Source: Gracilariopsis chorda (Eukaryota > Rhodophyta > Florideophyceae > Gracilariales > Gracilariaceae). From it: a stretch of 44,804 bases of DNA. Shown here piece after piece: positions 36,436-44,804 of this stretch (positions are counted from its first letter, which is position 1; every line of letters begins with the position of its first letter). The DNA lies in assembly GCA_003194525.1 (NCBI GenBank), contig NBIV01000385.1, forward strand, positions 1 through 44,804. Reading direction: 5' to 3'. The notes under the pieces are model-generated. The model ran no database searches. It was not told where the DNA came from and was given only the letters and a program-made list of their open reading frames with translations. The position numbers were made by a program, and so were the translations under genes.

Positions 36436-37908
36436 ATGACAACGTTGATATTTTCTCTGGCCAAGCTAAAGCGTGTCTTGGTGAATGTATTTAGTATTTG
36501 CCGGGCGGTACATTACTGCCGGTCACAACCGCGTATTTGTCTTTCGTTTTCCTCTAAGATTTCCTGTTCATGTAAATATGGCGGACGAGAAGAAAATGAA
36601 GAAGTGTTGGAAACTTGCAGTCGAGTAAATCAGACTCGCAAAAGTCAGTTATGGCCTCGACGTTGGTTGCGGGCGCTAGGATCACGACGAAAACAAGTTG
36701 AGCGATACGAATCATGGTGGTCGATACGTGCGGCTTTTAATGAGGTAACGCAAGGCATCATCCGCGTGCACTTGCAGAATGTGACAGACAACGAGCACAC
36801 TCTGCAATCGCTAGAGAGAGATGTCCTCGACGCAAAGGTCACGCACCGCGTGAACTGAATGAAGAACCTTCTTGAACAATGTGAGACGGACTCAGAAAAG
36901 ATAATGGAGTTTCTAAGCTCTCAAGTAGTTCCCGTGCTAGAAGAACGTGAAAGAGACTGTCCGCAGACAGATTATGTTCCAGACAACAACGTGCCACCGA
37001 ATCCGCCTCGACTCACTTTGGATTACAACACAAGTTTCACATGTGAAGGGAAACTGAAGGCAGCAGTGATGAAGGAGGATGGAAGAAGAGTAGTTGGAGT
37101 TGTGGCGCATGGAATGGGAGGTTTTGGCAAAAAGTGTGCACTTCGGGGGGTGGCAGGCGACAATGAGTTGAAGCACAGATTTCCTGGGGGTCTCCTGTAC
37201 ATTCAACTGGGAAAGGATGCCAAGCTGTCAAGTGTGATACAAGAAATCGCTACAGTGGTGGAATGGACTGGAAATGAGCTCTTGGGTAGGAAGATGAGAG
37301 GCGAGAAGAGGTTGTAAGGTGCGGCAGACAAGGCATCAATATGGTTCCGACGTCATACATGCCTGTTTTTGATCGACGATATATGGGTTGCTCATGACAT
37401 TAATTCGTCAGTGGTGAGGGTTCTTGGAACACTGTTGAGCGAATGTAGCCGTTTGGTTTACACGACAAGATCCACGCAGTTAATGAATTCGTGCGAGGAG
37501 GTGATTAAATTCTCAGCGATGAAGCCGAAAGGTGAGATGGCTCGAAAGATGTTGATGAAACACGGTGGGTTCGACTGGACGAAGGCTCTGAACGAAAGCA
37601 ACGAAGAAGCGGTGAAAGGTATACTGGAGGTGTGCAATGCGCTTCCTCTAGCACTTGGAGTTGTGGGGGAAACGGTGGGAAGGGAGAGTCGAGGACGGAT
37701 AGATGATAGGGAAAACACATGGAGGCATGTGTATAATCGGATTCGCTCCAAGAAGGAAAGTATTGCAGACAGTGACGCAGAAGAATACGGTGGTGTAAGG
37801 TTGGTTGTGGACGATAATTTCGCATTCGACACAACAGGAGCAACGACAGCGGAGACAGTGGGTACGTTCAACGGCTCGGCGTGGAGCGCGATGCAACTGC
37901 GCCAATAA
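36436..37908 (+). pseudogene. NB-ARC (NLR-like) protein, N-terminal and NB-ARC region, two in-frame stops
   Basis: A single reading frame runs the whole length with only TGA (36856-36858) and TAA (37315-37317) inside it; coding character starts near 36580. The N-terminal helical region ('YESWWSIRAAFNEVTQGIIR', 'KNLLEQCETDSEKIMEFLSS') precedes the P-loop 'VVGVVAHGMGGFGKKCALRG', in which the Walker A Thr/Ser is Lys. Then come 'GGLLYIQLGKDAKLSSVIQE', the Walker B 'TCLFLIDDIWVAHD', 'SRLVYTTRSTQLM' (RNBS-B) and the GLPL equivalent 'CNALPLALGVVGETVGRES'. The gene stops at 37908 before the winged-helix and sensor regions present in the copy at 11.2-12.8 kb. The two copies overlap in the Walker B to GLPL segment and are clearly paralogous. 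Next to it lies an intact unrelated ORF (37985). Confidence 0.7.
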
Positions 37909-37984
37909 CGGTTTCGTTCGCGCGGTCAACGTGCACGCAGAACGGGTAACATTAGAAACCCAAAGTTCGCTTCGCTAGTCATCT

Positions 37985-38818
37985 TTGCGGTCAGTGCCTC
38001 AACAAAGTTACTTCTGCCGTACTGCCCGCGATGGCGCGCAGCTTATTCGCGAGCGGCAACAGGCAGCCATGCTTTGCGTGTTGTGTTGTAACTCTCCTGC
38101 TACACAGACGCTTTGGGACACTGAACACCTTTGCTCTTCCTGCTACCAGTCTTACCTCAGCAAACAGCTCATAGTATACCAAGCACGGGTATCTGCCAAA
38201 CGAAAATCTCTCCGGCCCTTCCCTTCCTCTCTTCCGTACGAAGTCCAGGCTTTTCGCCGACAATCTGAATTAGCTCCATTCAACTATCAGGATCCTCGTC
38301 TCACACGCCATCACGCAACCGAGTCTGAGTCTTCTCCCACCCACCAACCCTCTACCCCCACCGCTCGGTACCCTGCACCTGAAAAACTCCTATCCGAAAG
38401 TTTGCAGCAAACGGACCATCCACTACTCTTCACTCCGCCACAATTACAGATATCTGCCGCCTATAGCGCACCTTCTTCACCACACCAGTCGCTTCCAGCT
38501 CTATGTACCCCAACAGCGGCGCTTCTTTGTGAAGCTCCCATAGTTCCTGGCCCCGCCGCACAGTCTCCTGTTCCTCAAAATGCTGTTGTTCAAAATGAAC
38601 AAACACTTGCTCCGGAGCCCGCAGATGAAGATTGGTTTCAGGCACATTCTGCGTTGAAAACCCAATATGTAGCTCCTATGAATGCATTGCGGCAGCAGAA
38701 TAGGGAACTGAGATCGGAAGTAAATGCACTGAAGGATGCAATTAAAAGACTGGAAGAGAGGATGGGTGAACTCAAGGCGCTACATGCTCACATGGGCTCA
38801 AAGCTGACGTCGGAGTAA
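37985..38818 (+). CDS. hypothetical zinc-finger/coiled-coil protein
   Basis: An uninterrupted 277-codon ORF to TAA. Residues 31-53 form a two-pair cysteine cluster (C31-x2-C34 ... C50-x2-C53: 'LCVLCCNSPATQTLW', 'HLCSSCYQSYL'), likely one zinc site. Residues 60-215 are Pro/Ser/Gln-rich and disordered. Residues 225-272 form a good coiled coil ('MNALRQQNRELRSEVNALKD', 'AIKRLEERMGELKALHAHMG'). The layout (small zinc cluster, disordered linker, dimerising coil) is common in regulatory proteins, but I do not recognise the family. The second ATG (38069, two codons before the first Cys) is an equally good start. Intact among pseudogenes, so probably expressed. Confidence 0.55.
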   Translation: MRSVPQQSYFCRTARDGAQLIRERQQAAMLCVLCCNSPATQTLWDTEHLCSSCYQSYLSKQLIVYQARVSAKRKSLRPFPSSLPYEVQAFRRQSELAPFNYQDPRLTRHHATESESSPTHQPSTPTARYPAPEKLLSESLQQTDHPLLFTPPQLQISAAYSAPSSPHQSLPALCTPTAALLCEAPIVPGPAAQSPVPQNAVVQNEQTLAPEPADEDWFQAHSALKTQYVAPMNALRQQNRELRSEVNALKDAIKRLEERMGELKALHAHMGSKLTSE

Positions 38819-38872
38819 ACGAGTGGCTCTTTGCATTTGTAATGTCTCGTAGATCTGCTCTTCTTCACCATC

Positions 38873-39220
38873 ATGCGCAGCCTCCGTGCCACCTCCGCAG
38901 TAGTGCTCATTTCCGTTGCAGCCTCTCTCACAGTCACTCTCACAGCCACCCTCTCCCACGCGCTTCGCGTACGGCGCACCGTAGCCACCCCGTGCGACGA
39001 CGTGCTGTCATCGCTCCAGGTGGCGGCCTACGCGCGCAATGGCCGCCTCGAATCCTCCGCCGCAGTCACTGCCCGCGCCTCCTTCAACCTGTTCCTCAAG
39101 CTCGCCACCACCACGCACTACGTGCTCCACCTGCTAGCTGCCATCCAAAACCAATACCACCCCATCATGTTGCAAGTCGATCCGGATCACGTTCTTCTGT
39201 CGCACGTGCGACCGAGTTAG
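38873..39220 (+). CDS. hypothetical small protein with N-terminal hydrophobic (signal) segment
   Basis: A 115-codon ORF starting 'MRSLRATSAVVLISVAASLT', continuing as a hydrophobic stretch to about residue 28 and then 'LSHALRVRRTVATPCDDVL', which fits a signal peptide with a following mature part. Helix-like sequence follows ('AAVTARASFNLFLKLATTTH'). The local sequence is GC-rich, so composition could mimic a gene. No family recognised; may be a first exon. Confidence 0.35.
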   Translation: MRSLRATSAVVLISVAASLTVTLTATLSHALRVRRTVATPCDDVLSSLQVAAYARNGRLESSAAVTARASFNLFLKLATTTHYVLHLLAAIQNQYHPIMLQVDPDHVLLSHVRPS

Positions 39221-39817
39221 TTGCAGAAACCACTCGTCCTTTCTGCCCATTCGCGCAACGCAACCACTGCCGTTCGTTTTGAACCTCACTGACCACCGCC
39301 TTATGCTCTCAAGCGCAGGCAAGAGCGATGGAGCTTGCGCAACTTATAGCTTATCGCTTGCATGCCTTGATGCTTGCGTGTACCACGACGACACAGATCG
39401 AGCGTACGCAGAGAGGATCGCTTACGCCGGTTGTAGCGACGTCACCAAGGTCGCCAGTGATACTAGTAACGCAGCAGGAGTAAGACGAGCACGCGGGAGC
39501 ACAAGCACAGTCAGGGGGAGGGGGTCAGTGACAGGTCGACACACGCACGCTAGCCGCTCAATCACAGACCATGCGCCACATGTTGATAACTCACCCAAAC
39601 AGGGCGGGAAGAGGACGGACGGAGCGTCATGGAGGTAGGATGGCGAAGGAAAGCGGCGCTACGCGGAATGCGGGGCGCAGACAGGTCGTGGGGCGGAGAG
39701 GGATGGCGCTATCGCAACGAGGTGCGGATGACAACGCACGAAGGCGGAGGCGCGACGACGAGAGCGCTCACTTTGAATACGGCGAAACGAGCAGTGGCGC
39801 TGCTAAAGCACCAAATG
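39221..39817. other. GC-rich spacer
   Basis: Purine- and CpG-rich, Arg/Gly-coding in most frames, without motifs. Nothing supportable. Confidence 0.3.
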
Positions 39818-40096
39818 CTAGGCAGCAAGCACACGGCGCGCGACGAGATCGGCAGCCCAAACTGAAGCCAAGCGCGCCGAGTAAAAGGCGGCTGCCGTGA
39901 AGCCCAGTACAGAGAAGACCACCACGCGGGGCACCCATGCTGCAGACGACTGTTGCACCTCGTCCACCGGCAGCGACGGCGGTGTGACGAGCGGCTGTAT
40001 CACGCGTTCCACAGCGAAAAGCATGGCCGGTTCAGGTAGCGGATCAATCCCGCTCGAGCGCGGCCGCGGCGCAGGCGACGGGTGACGATGGTTCAC
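39818..40096 (-). CDS. hypothetical single-pass membrane protein or exon
   Basis: A 92-codon ORF. 'EPAMLFAVERVIQPLVTPPS' is followed by one predicted membrane helix ('WVPRVVVFSVLGFTAAAFYS') and a short tail to the stop. The inner Met at about residue 25 could be the start. The family is unknown; GC-rich context lowers confidence. Confidence 0.3.
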   Translation of the reverse strand: MNHRHPSPAPRPRSSGIDPLPEPAMLFAVERVIQPLVTPPSLPVDEVQQSSAAWVPRVVVFSVLGFTAAAFYSARLASVWAADLVARRVLAA

Positions 40097-41553
40097 TTGA
40101 GATGCTCATAAACAGGATCACGCGAAGGTGGTGCAGAGCTTGGGTGCCTCAGCTGCGAATATGTCAGAAGCGGTTACAACAACTGTAGCGGATTGAGCAG
40201 CTGCCAGTGTGAGCTGTCACACTGAATGTCAGCGCTGGTACATGAGCTGCTCATCGCATGACGACAATGGCACGTGGCAGAGCTGGCGCTTCATCGTCGC
40301 CCTTTCTTTGCTCCGATATGCTCCTGGCCCGCGATGTCTGCGCTGCAAAATACAAGTGTTATGCAGCCCGTGTCGAGCGCCGTTGGGCACAGGTTGACGT
40401 CGACCTTGTTTATTTATCAACGGTACCGGTACAATGACATTGTGCTCGATTCTCTTCGAAATTAAAGCGCGCGCGCAATGTGACCAACGCTGAGATTCGA
40501 TGTTCGCAGCGGGGAGCAATCAAGCGCGAGAACGCGCCTCGTCTCAGTCGGCTGCAGACACGCCAGCTCAGGCGGGTCTTTCTGCCCATCCACGGCATGT
40601 GAGCGTTGGCGTTGCATGTACGAACTTCGTTCATGGCGAGCTGCGACTTTCAAGTGAAGAATCGCGTGACGCCGAATCTTTCCTTTGCTTGGAGAGCGTC
40701 GAGGGTTAAACTTCAGTTCAGAAGTATTGAGGAGTTACCATTATGGAATGCAGAGAAAACAAGGAGTGCAATCACAGCACTGGTAGGACGAGGTGATCGC
40801 CGCTACTGTGGCAGTGCTGCCTGCCTTTCACGCTTCGTCCACACCAAAGCACACAATAGATCGCAACGCGCACCAGGAGCCGAGCTCTAACACAGAAAGG
40901 TTTGTGTCGGTGGCCAGCGTGTATGACAAAGTGCACCGATTCTGAGGATGATGACGATTCCATTTTTGAGCTGGCGGATGCGTCGGCGAAGAAGGCGCTG
41001 AGCAAAGCTGGGCTCACTCCCGCAGATGCGCACATTTTTGTGTGGTCTGGAGACGCGCCGGGTGCAAGTCGCGGATGAAGAAGCAAATCAGATTTGCAAT
41101 GCGGTGGGAGTGACCTCACTGAACAAGAGCACCCACATCGATGAGGCTGCTATCGTGAGCGCCATATTCTTCTGCGCCTCTCTCAGCAGCACGAATACGA
41201 GTATGAAAGGTCGAAATCTAAACCCCGCCGTTCAGAAAAAGGAGCACTTTGCCACTGTCGAAACGAAGATGCCATGTACGAAGACAATCAATCTTCAAAA
41301 GAAGAGCGAAGTCGACCTCGAAATTTTCACCGCCTTGAAGTAGACTAAGAAAGCTACATCCTGAAACGCTTTCATGACTCGTAGTGCATTTTTACCCGTC
41401 TATACTTCCGCTCATACCCCAGAGACCGCTAACGACCATGCTCGGTATCAGCGTTCCTTTCTTCATCACCCCCGGCTGCCAGAACTGTTCCTCTACGGTT
41501 TGTGAAGAACCCAAAGCCCGTTTTACAGTTTCACTACACCGTATCAAGTGCAA
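40097..41553. other. gene-poor stretch
   Basis: A plus-strand frame at about 40925-41075 reads 'TDSEDDDDSIFELADASAKK' and 'ALSKAGLTPADAHIFVWSGD', resembling the start of a thiolase-fold synthase (A-x-x-A-x-x-x-A-L-x-x-A-G-L-x-P), but it stops after about 50 codons and no Cys-His active site follows. Other frames are uninformative. Confidence 0.25.
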
Positions 41554-42340
41554 TCACTTTGCAAAGGCTGTTATCATACATTGGTGCAGCTCTGTCAGAT
41601 ATATCAGTTCATGCACCCACGTGCTCAAAGCTTCAACTGCATCTTCGTGGTCTACACAGTCCTTTACCATTTCTTTCAGTACTGTACTTGCGATTGAAAG
41701 GCATATTATCCATCCGCCGCACTCCGATAGTGCTTGTTCCAAATACAACTGGCATCATTCATCGGCTCGGACCCAATCTTCGAGATCTGCCCTCTGTTGC
41801 TCGTTGAGGCTTGACGTCAATATTTGCTTCGACACGTTGGACTGTACTTCCAGGAAGTAGAACTTGACAGTCTCGTGACATTCTGTCTCTCCTATCGTTT
41901 CCTCGCGAGTAGAAATCAACAAAGAACTGGTCAATCCACCTCCTATAAGCTCTCGAAACGAACGAATAAATGTCTTGCGATCGCTCCACACACCATGCAA
42001 CACAAACAAAACGGTTTTCCCTTTGAAAATCTTAGAAAGCGTTAACACTGCTTTCGAAACTCTCTCTTCGTCGCGCAACGATGCTTCGAGCTCCGTGTGA
42101 CCTGCGTCAGCTGCACATCGGCCAATCTCCGATACGATGTGACTGTCTCTGCCATGCTCGCCAATTGACAACCAATGAATTCCGTCTGCATAGCGATTTC
42201 GAACGTGTTGATCACGACACATCAACTTCAATGCCACGATCTTACCCATTCCGCCTGGGCCCTGAACGCAATACACTGGAGCAATTGACGGATGTTGAGA
42301 TTTGGACACAAAACGTTCCAACAGCTTATTCATTGTTCTT
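41554..42340 (-). pseudogene. NB-ARC (NLR-like) protein fragment with degenerate Walker motifs
   Basis: From ATG 42333: 'KLLERFVSKSQHPSIAPVYC', then the P-loop 'VQGPGGMGKIVALKLMC' (Walker A Thr/Ser replaced by Ile), 'RYADGIHWLSIGEHGRDSH', the Walker B region 'GKTVLFVLHGVWSDRKTFI' (usual L-D-D-V-W is L-H-G-V-W) and 'TSSLLISTREETI'. After an in-frame TGA (41755-41757) the same frame continues 'YLEQALSECGGWIICLSIAS', the GLPL region. A donor-like CGCGC|GTAAGT lies just 5' of the ATG, on the minus strand, so a 5' exon is possible. Both nucleotide-binding motifs and the reading frame are damaged; ATP binding is unlikely. Confidence 0.6.
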
Positions 42341-42554
42341 GCCGAAACGACTTACGCGCGTGGTTGACGAACTGATGAACTGCGAGGATATTTTGCTGAA
42401 TATGCTGGCGGTGGGAATGAATGGGTGATGTCGAATGAAACGATTCGTGATGTGGGCAAGGATCAGGGTATCGCAGGACCTAAAGGGTCGACTATTGCGT
42501 GCAGACGTTTATGCGACTTGGGATGGATCAAGCGACCCCTGGCCCAAACTAGAA
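42341..42554. other. short spacer
   Basis: No gene recognised between the NB-ARC relic and the Cys-rich ORF. Confidence 0.3.
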
Positions 42555-43133
42555 TCACTTATATATGCTACAATAGAGACATAAAGGACATCCGACGCAT
42601 TTAGTTCTTCGGCTTCCAACTGCACTATAGATTATGTAGCTTGAACGCATGCTTTTCTGCTCTTCAACGCAAGCATCACAAACTTCCAACCAATGATTAG
42701 AAATATTCGTCCCGCAACATGCACATTGTCCTGTCTCAATATCGAAGACTTCCATTAAATCACAAGAAAGACATCCTTGAAGTTCGGTGCTGCGCTCATC
42801 GATACATTTTGGTTCACATTCTTTGAACCCTAAAGATTTGTGCATTCCTAAGACATTCAAAAGAGCAGCTCTATCATTGTCTTCTTCACCTCGCTTTCGT
42901 TTCCTTAGACCTCCAAATAAAGTAGAAGAAGATGTAAATTCCAAATCCATTTTGTTGTCGGAATAAGAACCCTTACCCTGCTTATTACATCTGTTAACCA
43001 CTGCAGTAGATTTCTGACGCTTGTCGCGACAGTTGCAGCCAGCGGTGCAGGGTGGCATTGAAAAAGGGTATAAACGAGAAGTAGAGTGAGATGTAGAACG
43101 CGTAAAATAGCAACGGGAGCTGGGAAAGGACAA
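42555..43133 (-). CDS. hypothetical cysteine-rich (zinc-binding) protein
   Basis: A 192-codon uninterrupted ORF ending in TGA. A first Cys group 'MPPCTAGCNCRDKRQ' is followed by a basic patch 'GGLRKRKRGEEDNDRAALLN' and a dense Cys block: 'FKECEPKCIDE', 'GCLSCDLMEVFDIETGQCAC', 'CGTNISNHWLEVCDACVEEQ', 'CVGCPLCLYC'. At least five C-x2-C pairs suggest two or three zinc sites. The basic patch may be a nuclear signal. Alternative starts are at Met26 (43058, just before the first Cys group) or Met62 (42950). The local sequence is AT-richer than most of the window. No family recognised. Confidence 0.5.
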   Translation of the reverse strand: MSFPSSRCYFTRSTSHSTSRLYPFSMPPCTAGCNCRDKRQKSTAVVNRCNKQGKGSYSDNKMDLEFTSSSTLFGGLRKRKRGEEDNDRAALLNVLGMHKSLGFKECEPKCIDERSTELQGCLSCDLMEVFDIETGQCACCGTNISNHWLEVCDACVEEQKSMRSSYIIYSAVGSRRTKCVGCPLCLYCSIYK

Positions 43134-43881
43134 TCCTTCGTTACGTGAAGGTGAAGCCGAAAAGGTGATCTGAAGCGTTACTAACGGTACCTGATACGGA
43201 AGTGTGAAGGAGGCATTACTGGTGTAATGCGTTGGAATTCAGTAAAAGAGCGAGTCGTGGCAAGAGCCGAATCGACACGACGCAGATGACGTAGTCCAAC
43301 ATGTGTGCCTCAGCTTTTTGGGGCATATGGGGGCACATAGAGCACCGTACAATGCACAGCCTATGATAGCGTGGGGTTCAAGATCTGCTCACTTGTAGCT
43401 ACACCTAGTGACTGTAAACTGAAGCCTTTTATGGCGCCAGGGCACAAGATATAATGTGGGCCACGTTATCATGTGTACCACGCTAATTGTGGTATGAACG
43501 AAAATAACGTGGCCCACACCAATTTTGAAGAAAGTAATCAAAAACAGGTTGCATAACTTGTACGGACTACAAAAGGCGAAAAAATCCGATCAAAATAACT
43601 AAAATTAAACGTTAAGTTGATTGCTTTGACCTCATATGAGGTCAGCGGTCCGATAGACACTAGAGCGCAAGCTTAGCCCCTAGCACCAATCTGGATCTCG
43701 CTCTCGTCGTCCTAGCTCAAGAATCGCTCAATCGAGTCTGCACCTACAGTCTCCTGGAAACCTACTTACAAAGCTACGTTCGTTTCCAAGAGCCTTTCCT
43801 TCTCCGCCAATCTGCTGCATCCCACGTACTGGGGCGCGGCAGAGCCGGTTCATCATCCTCGTCGTCTTCACTGACTCTCAT
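43134..43881. other. intergenic region with hairpin and palindrome
   Basis: AT-rich without open frames of note; holds the inverted repeats listed next. It separates two divergent-looking minus-strand genes and may contain the promoter of the Cys-rich gene at 42.6-43.1 kb, but no core element is recognised. Confidence 0.4.
43455..43518. repeat. nested hairpin, 15-bp arms
   Basis: TGTGGGCCACGTTAT (43455-43469) and its exact reverse complement (43504-43518) enclose a second inverted repeat TACCAC (43476-43481) / GTGGTA (43489-43494). No flanking duplication is evident. Separately, GACCTCATATGAGGTC (43628-43643) is a perfect 16-bp palindrome. They could be a small MITE, a transcribed stem-loop or protein-binding sites. 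Confidence 0.75.
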
Positions 43882-44445
43882 CTAGGCACTCTGCATCTGG
43901 CACGACAATTTATGTATCTCCTCTCTTTTCAGCTCTTTCATCTTGTCTAGTATCTTTGCTTCCAGCTCCAGTCTTTGGCGTACCAAGCGGAATTGACTAA
44001 CCTGCATCTTCGCCTTTTCCTGGCACACCACATCCACCCGCCTTTCCAGCTCTTTGATGTACTGCATTTTGTGCTCATGACTCGCAGCAGCAATTTTTCG
44101 GTTCCGCTTTGCCCGCATCGCCCTCTTCACTTCCAGCTCTTCGTCGTGTACCGTATCAGACGCTTGACTTGATATCGCCGTGAATTGAGGCACTACGTCT
44201 TCCGTGGCTTCCTTCTTGAGCGGCACGCCCACGGAGCCGGTAGACGCAGCCATACTTGCACCGCTGCTCACATTGGCACCCACACCAACATGTGCGCCAA
44301 CAGCAGGGTGCAATATGTTATGGCCTACTGGTGCCAATGAAGTCGTTTTCAACGACGCCGACGTTGTTGAAGACAACGACGATGGCCGCTTCGCCGTGGA
44401 TGAGTAGGAGAGCATCGTGGAGGGGGCCACCGCCGCCTGATTCAT
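43882..44445 (-). CDS. bZIP-like transcription factor
   Basis: A 187-codon ORF (TAG stop). Residues 1-95 are Ser/Thr/Ala/Val-rich. Residues 107-127 form the basic region 'KRAMRAKRNRKIAAASHEHK', and residues 133-168 a leucine-zipper-like coil with L133, V140, M147, L154 and L161 at every seventh position. The invariant Asn (N115) is present, but the invariant Arg eight residues later is His123; H123 to L133 keeps the canonical register. The C-terminus is a further charged helix. The frame stays open upstream of the ATG to about 44593 ('VEVNAANLQNALDD', 'PHQPSPSAILRQKRGSS'), so the true start or a 5' exon lies there. An overlapping frame starts with a poly-Ala run near the window edge and may encode the N-terminus after a frame change or splice. 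Confidence 0.62.
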   Translation of the reverse strand: MNQAAVAPSTMLSYSSTAKRPSSLSSTTSASLKTTSLAPVGHNILHPAVGAHVGVGANVSSGASMAASTGSVGVPLKKEATEDVVPQFTAISSQASDTVHDEELEVKRAMRAKRNRKIAAASHEHKMQYIKELERRVDVVCQEKAKMQVSQFRLVRQRLELEAKILDKMKELKREEIHKLSCQMQSA

Positions 44446-44804
44446 TGCAGAACTACCCCTCTTCTGCCGGAGGATGGCCGAGGGCGAGGGTTGATGTGGC
44501 TCAAGTTGTATAGGCGTAGGCGTGTCATCGAGTGCGTTTTGGAGGTTGGCTGCATTGACTTCAACACACGTGCAGCTTGAGCGGGAGCAACTCTATTTTG
44601 GGTTGGTGCGGCTTGCAATCGGTAAGCGCCGTAAGCGCGTTCAGGTAGGCGCTTGTTCTGTGAAGACGTGGGTACGAATCTGGGGTGTACGCTCTGGATC
44701 ATAGTACAGTTAGCGGCGGCAGCGGCAGCCGCAGCGGCGACAGTGGCCACCGGGGCGGACACAGCGGGCATGACGAGTGGGTGTGTGGTTTTTAGGGGTT
44801 TTTA

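Noticed and set aside
40925..41075. KAS III/thiolase-fold enzyme
   Set aside because: Only one A-x-x-A...A-G-L-x-P stretch; no catalytic Cys, His or Asn region follows. Too short to call.
41384..41860. 158-codon plus-strand ORF
   Set aside because: It is the antisense of the NB-ARC relic, whose motifs are clear on the minus strand.
1..44804. Reassigned genetic code (TGA = Trp, or TAA/TAG = sense) explaining the many in-frame stops
   Set aside because: Clean ORFs use TGG for Trp and end in TGA, TAA or TAG; stops in relics also fall at Tyr, Met and Ser positions and come with frameshifts. Decay is simpler. The Trp coincidence is kept as a finding to check.

Overview
The window is nuclear DNA of a eukaryote, most likely a red alga or an alga with a red-type plastid. 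The evidence is a mix of eukaryotic cell-biology genes (VPS33, ALG10, P4-ATPase flippase, NDOR1/TAH18, bZIP, RING) with algal or plant-flavoured ones (SHAQKYF-like MYB, a Delta12/omega-6 fatty acid desaturase, a zeaxanthin-epoxidase-like FAD monooxygenase, an indole-3-glycerol-phosphate-synthase-like protein of the type I associate with red algae). The taxonomic call is inference; no marker gene settles it.

The most striking property is decay. Most recognisable genes are fragments, or nearly full-length copies with in-frame stops and frameshifts. Left part (1-10.6 kb): VPS33 3' end, a WD40 scrap, a coiled-coil gene with frame breaks, the N-terminal half of a P4-ATPase, an apparently intact divergent protein kinase, an NB-ARC tail, an ARM/HEAT-like scrap and a large Cys/His-rich zinc-binding gene. 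Middle (10.6-22 kb): an NB-ARC (NLR-like) gene with one stop and one frame break, an intact Uma2-fold plus coiled-coil gene, the NDOR1 3' end, a beta-propeller-like relic, a nearly complete but broken ALG10, and a MYB gene truncated head-on against a broken desaturase. Right part (22-44.8 kb): a small RING-H2 gene, NB-ARC/WD40 relics, a tRNA-like hairpin element, the C-terminal half of a P4-ATPase carrying a retroelement insertion and abutting a Sel1-repeat gene, the IGPS-like gene, a DUF1771-Smr gene, an FAD monooxygenase fragment, two more NB-ARC relics, two small cysteine-rich genes and a bZIP gene.

Two near-identical elements of about 190 bp (15.2-15.4 kb and, inverted, 28.5-28.8 kb) each end in a (GA)n tail, differ at the 5' end and are flanked by their own 11-bp target-site duplication. 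One sits inside the P4-ATPase relic. This is the signature of a short non-LTR (SINE/LINE-type) retroelement, and a 28-nt insertion at 34.6 kb looks like an ultra-short member.

At least five NB-ARC/linker and four WD40 relics suggest the region was shaped by duplication and decay of an NLR-like NB-ARC/WD40 family. The genes that still look intact are the kinase, the Uma2 protein, the RING protein, two small zinc-type proteins and probably the bZIP. There is no operon logic, as expected in a eukaryote. All product names come from reading translated sequence by eye; no database search was run.
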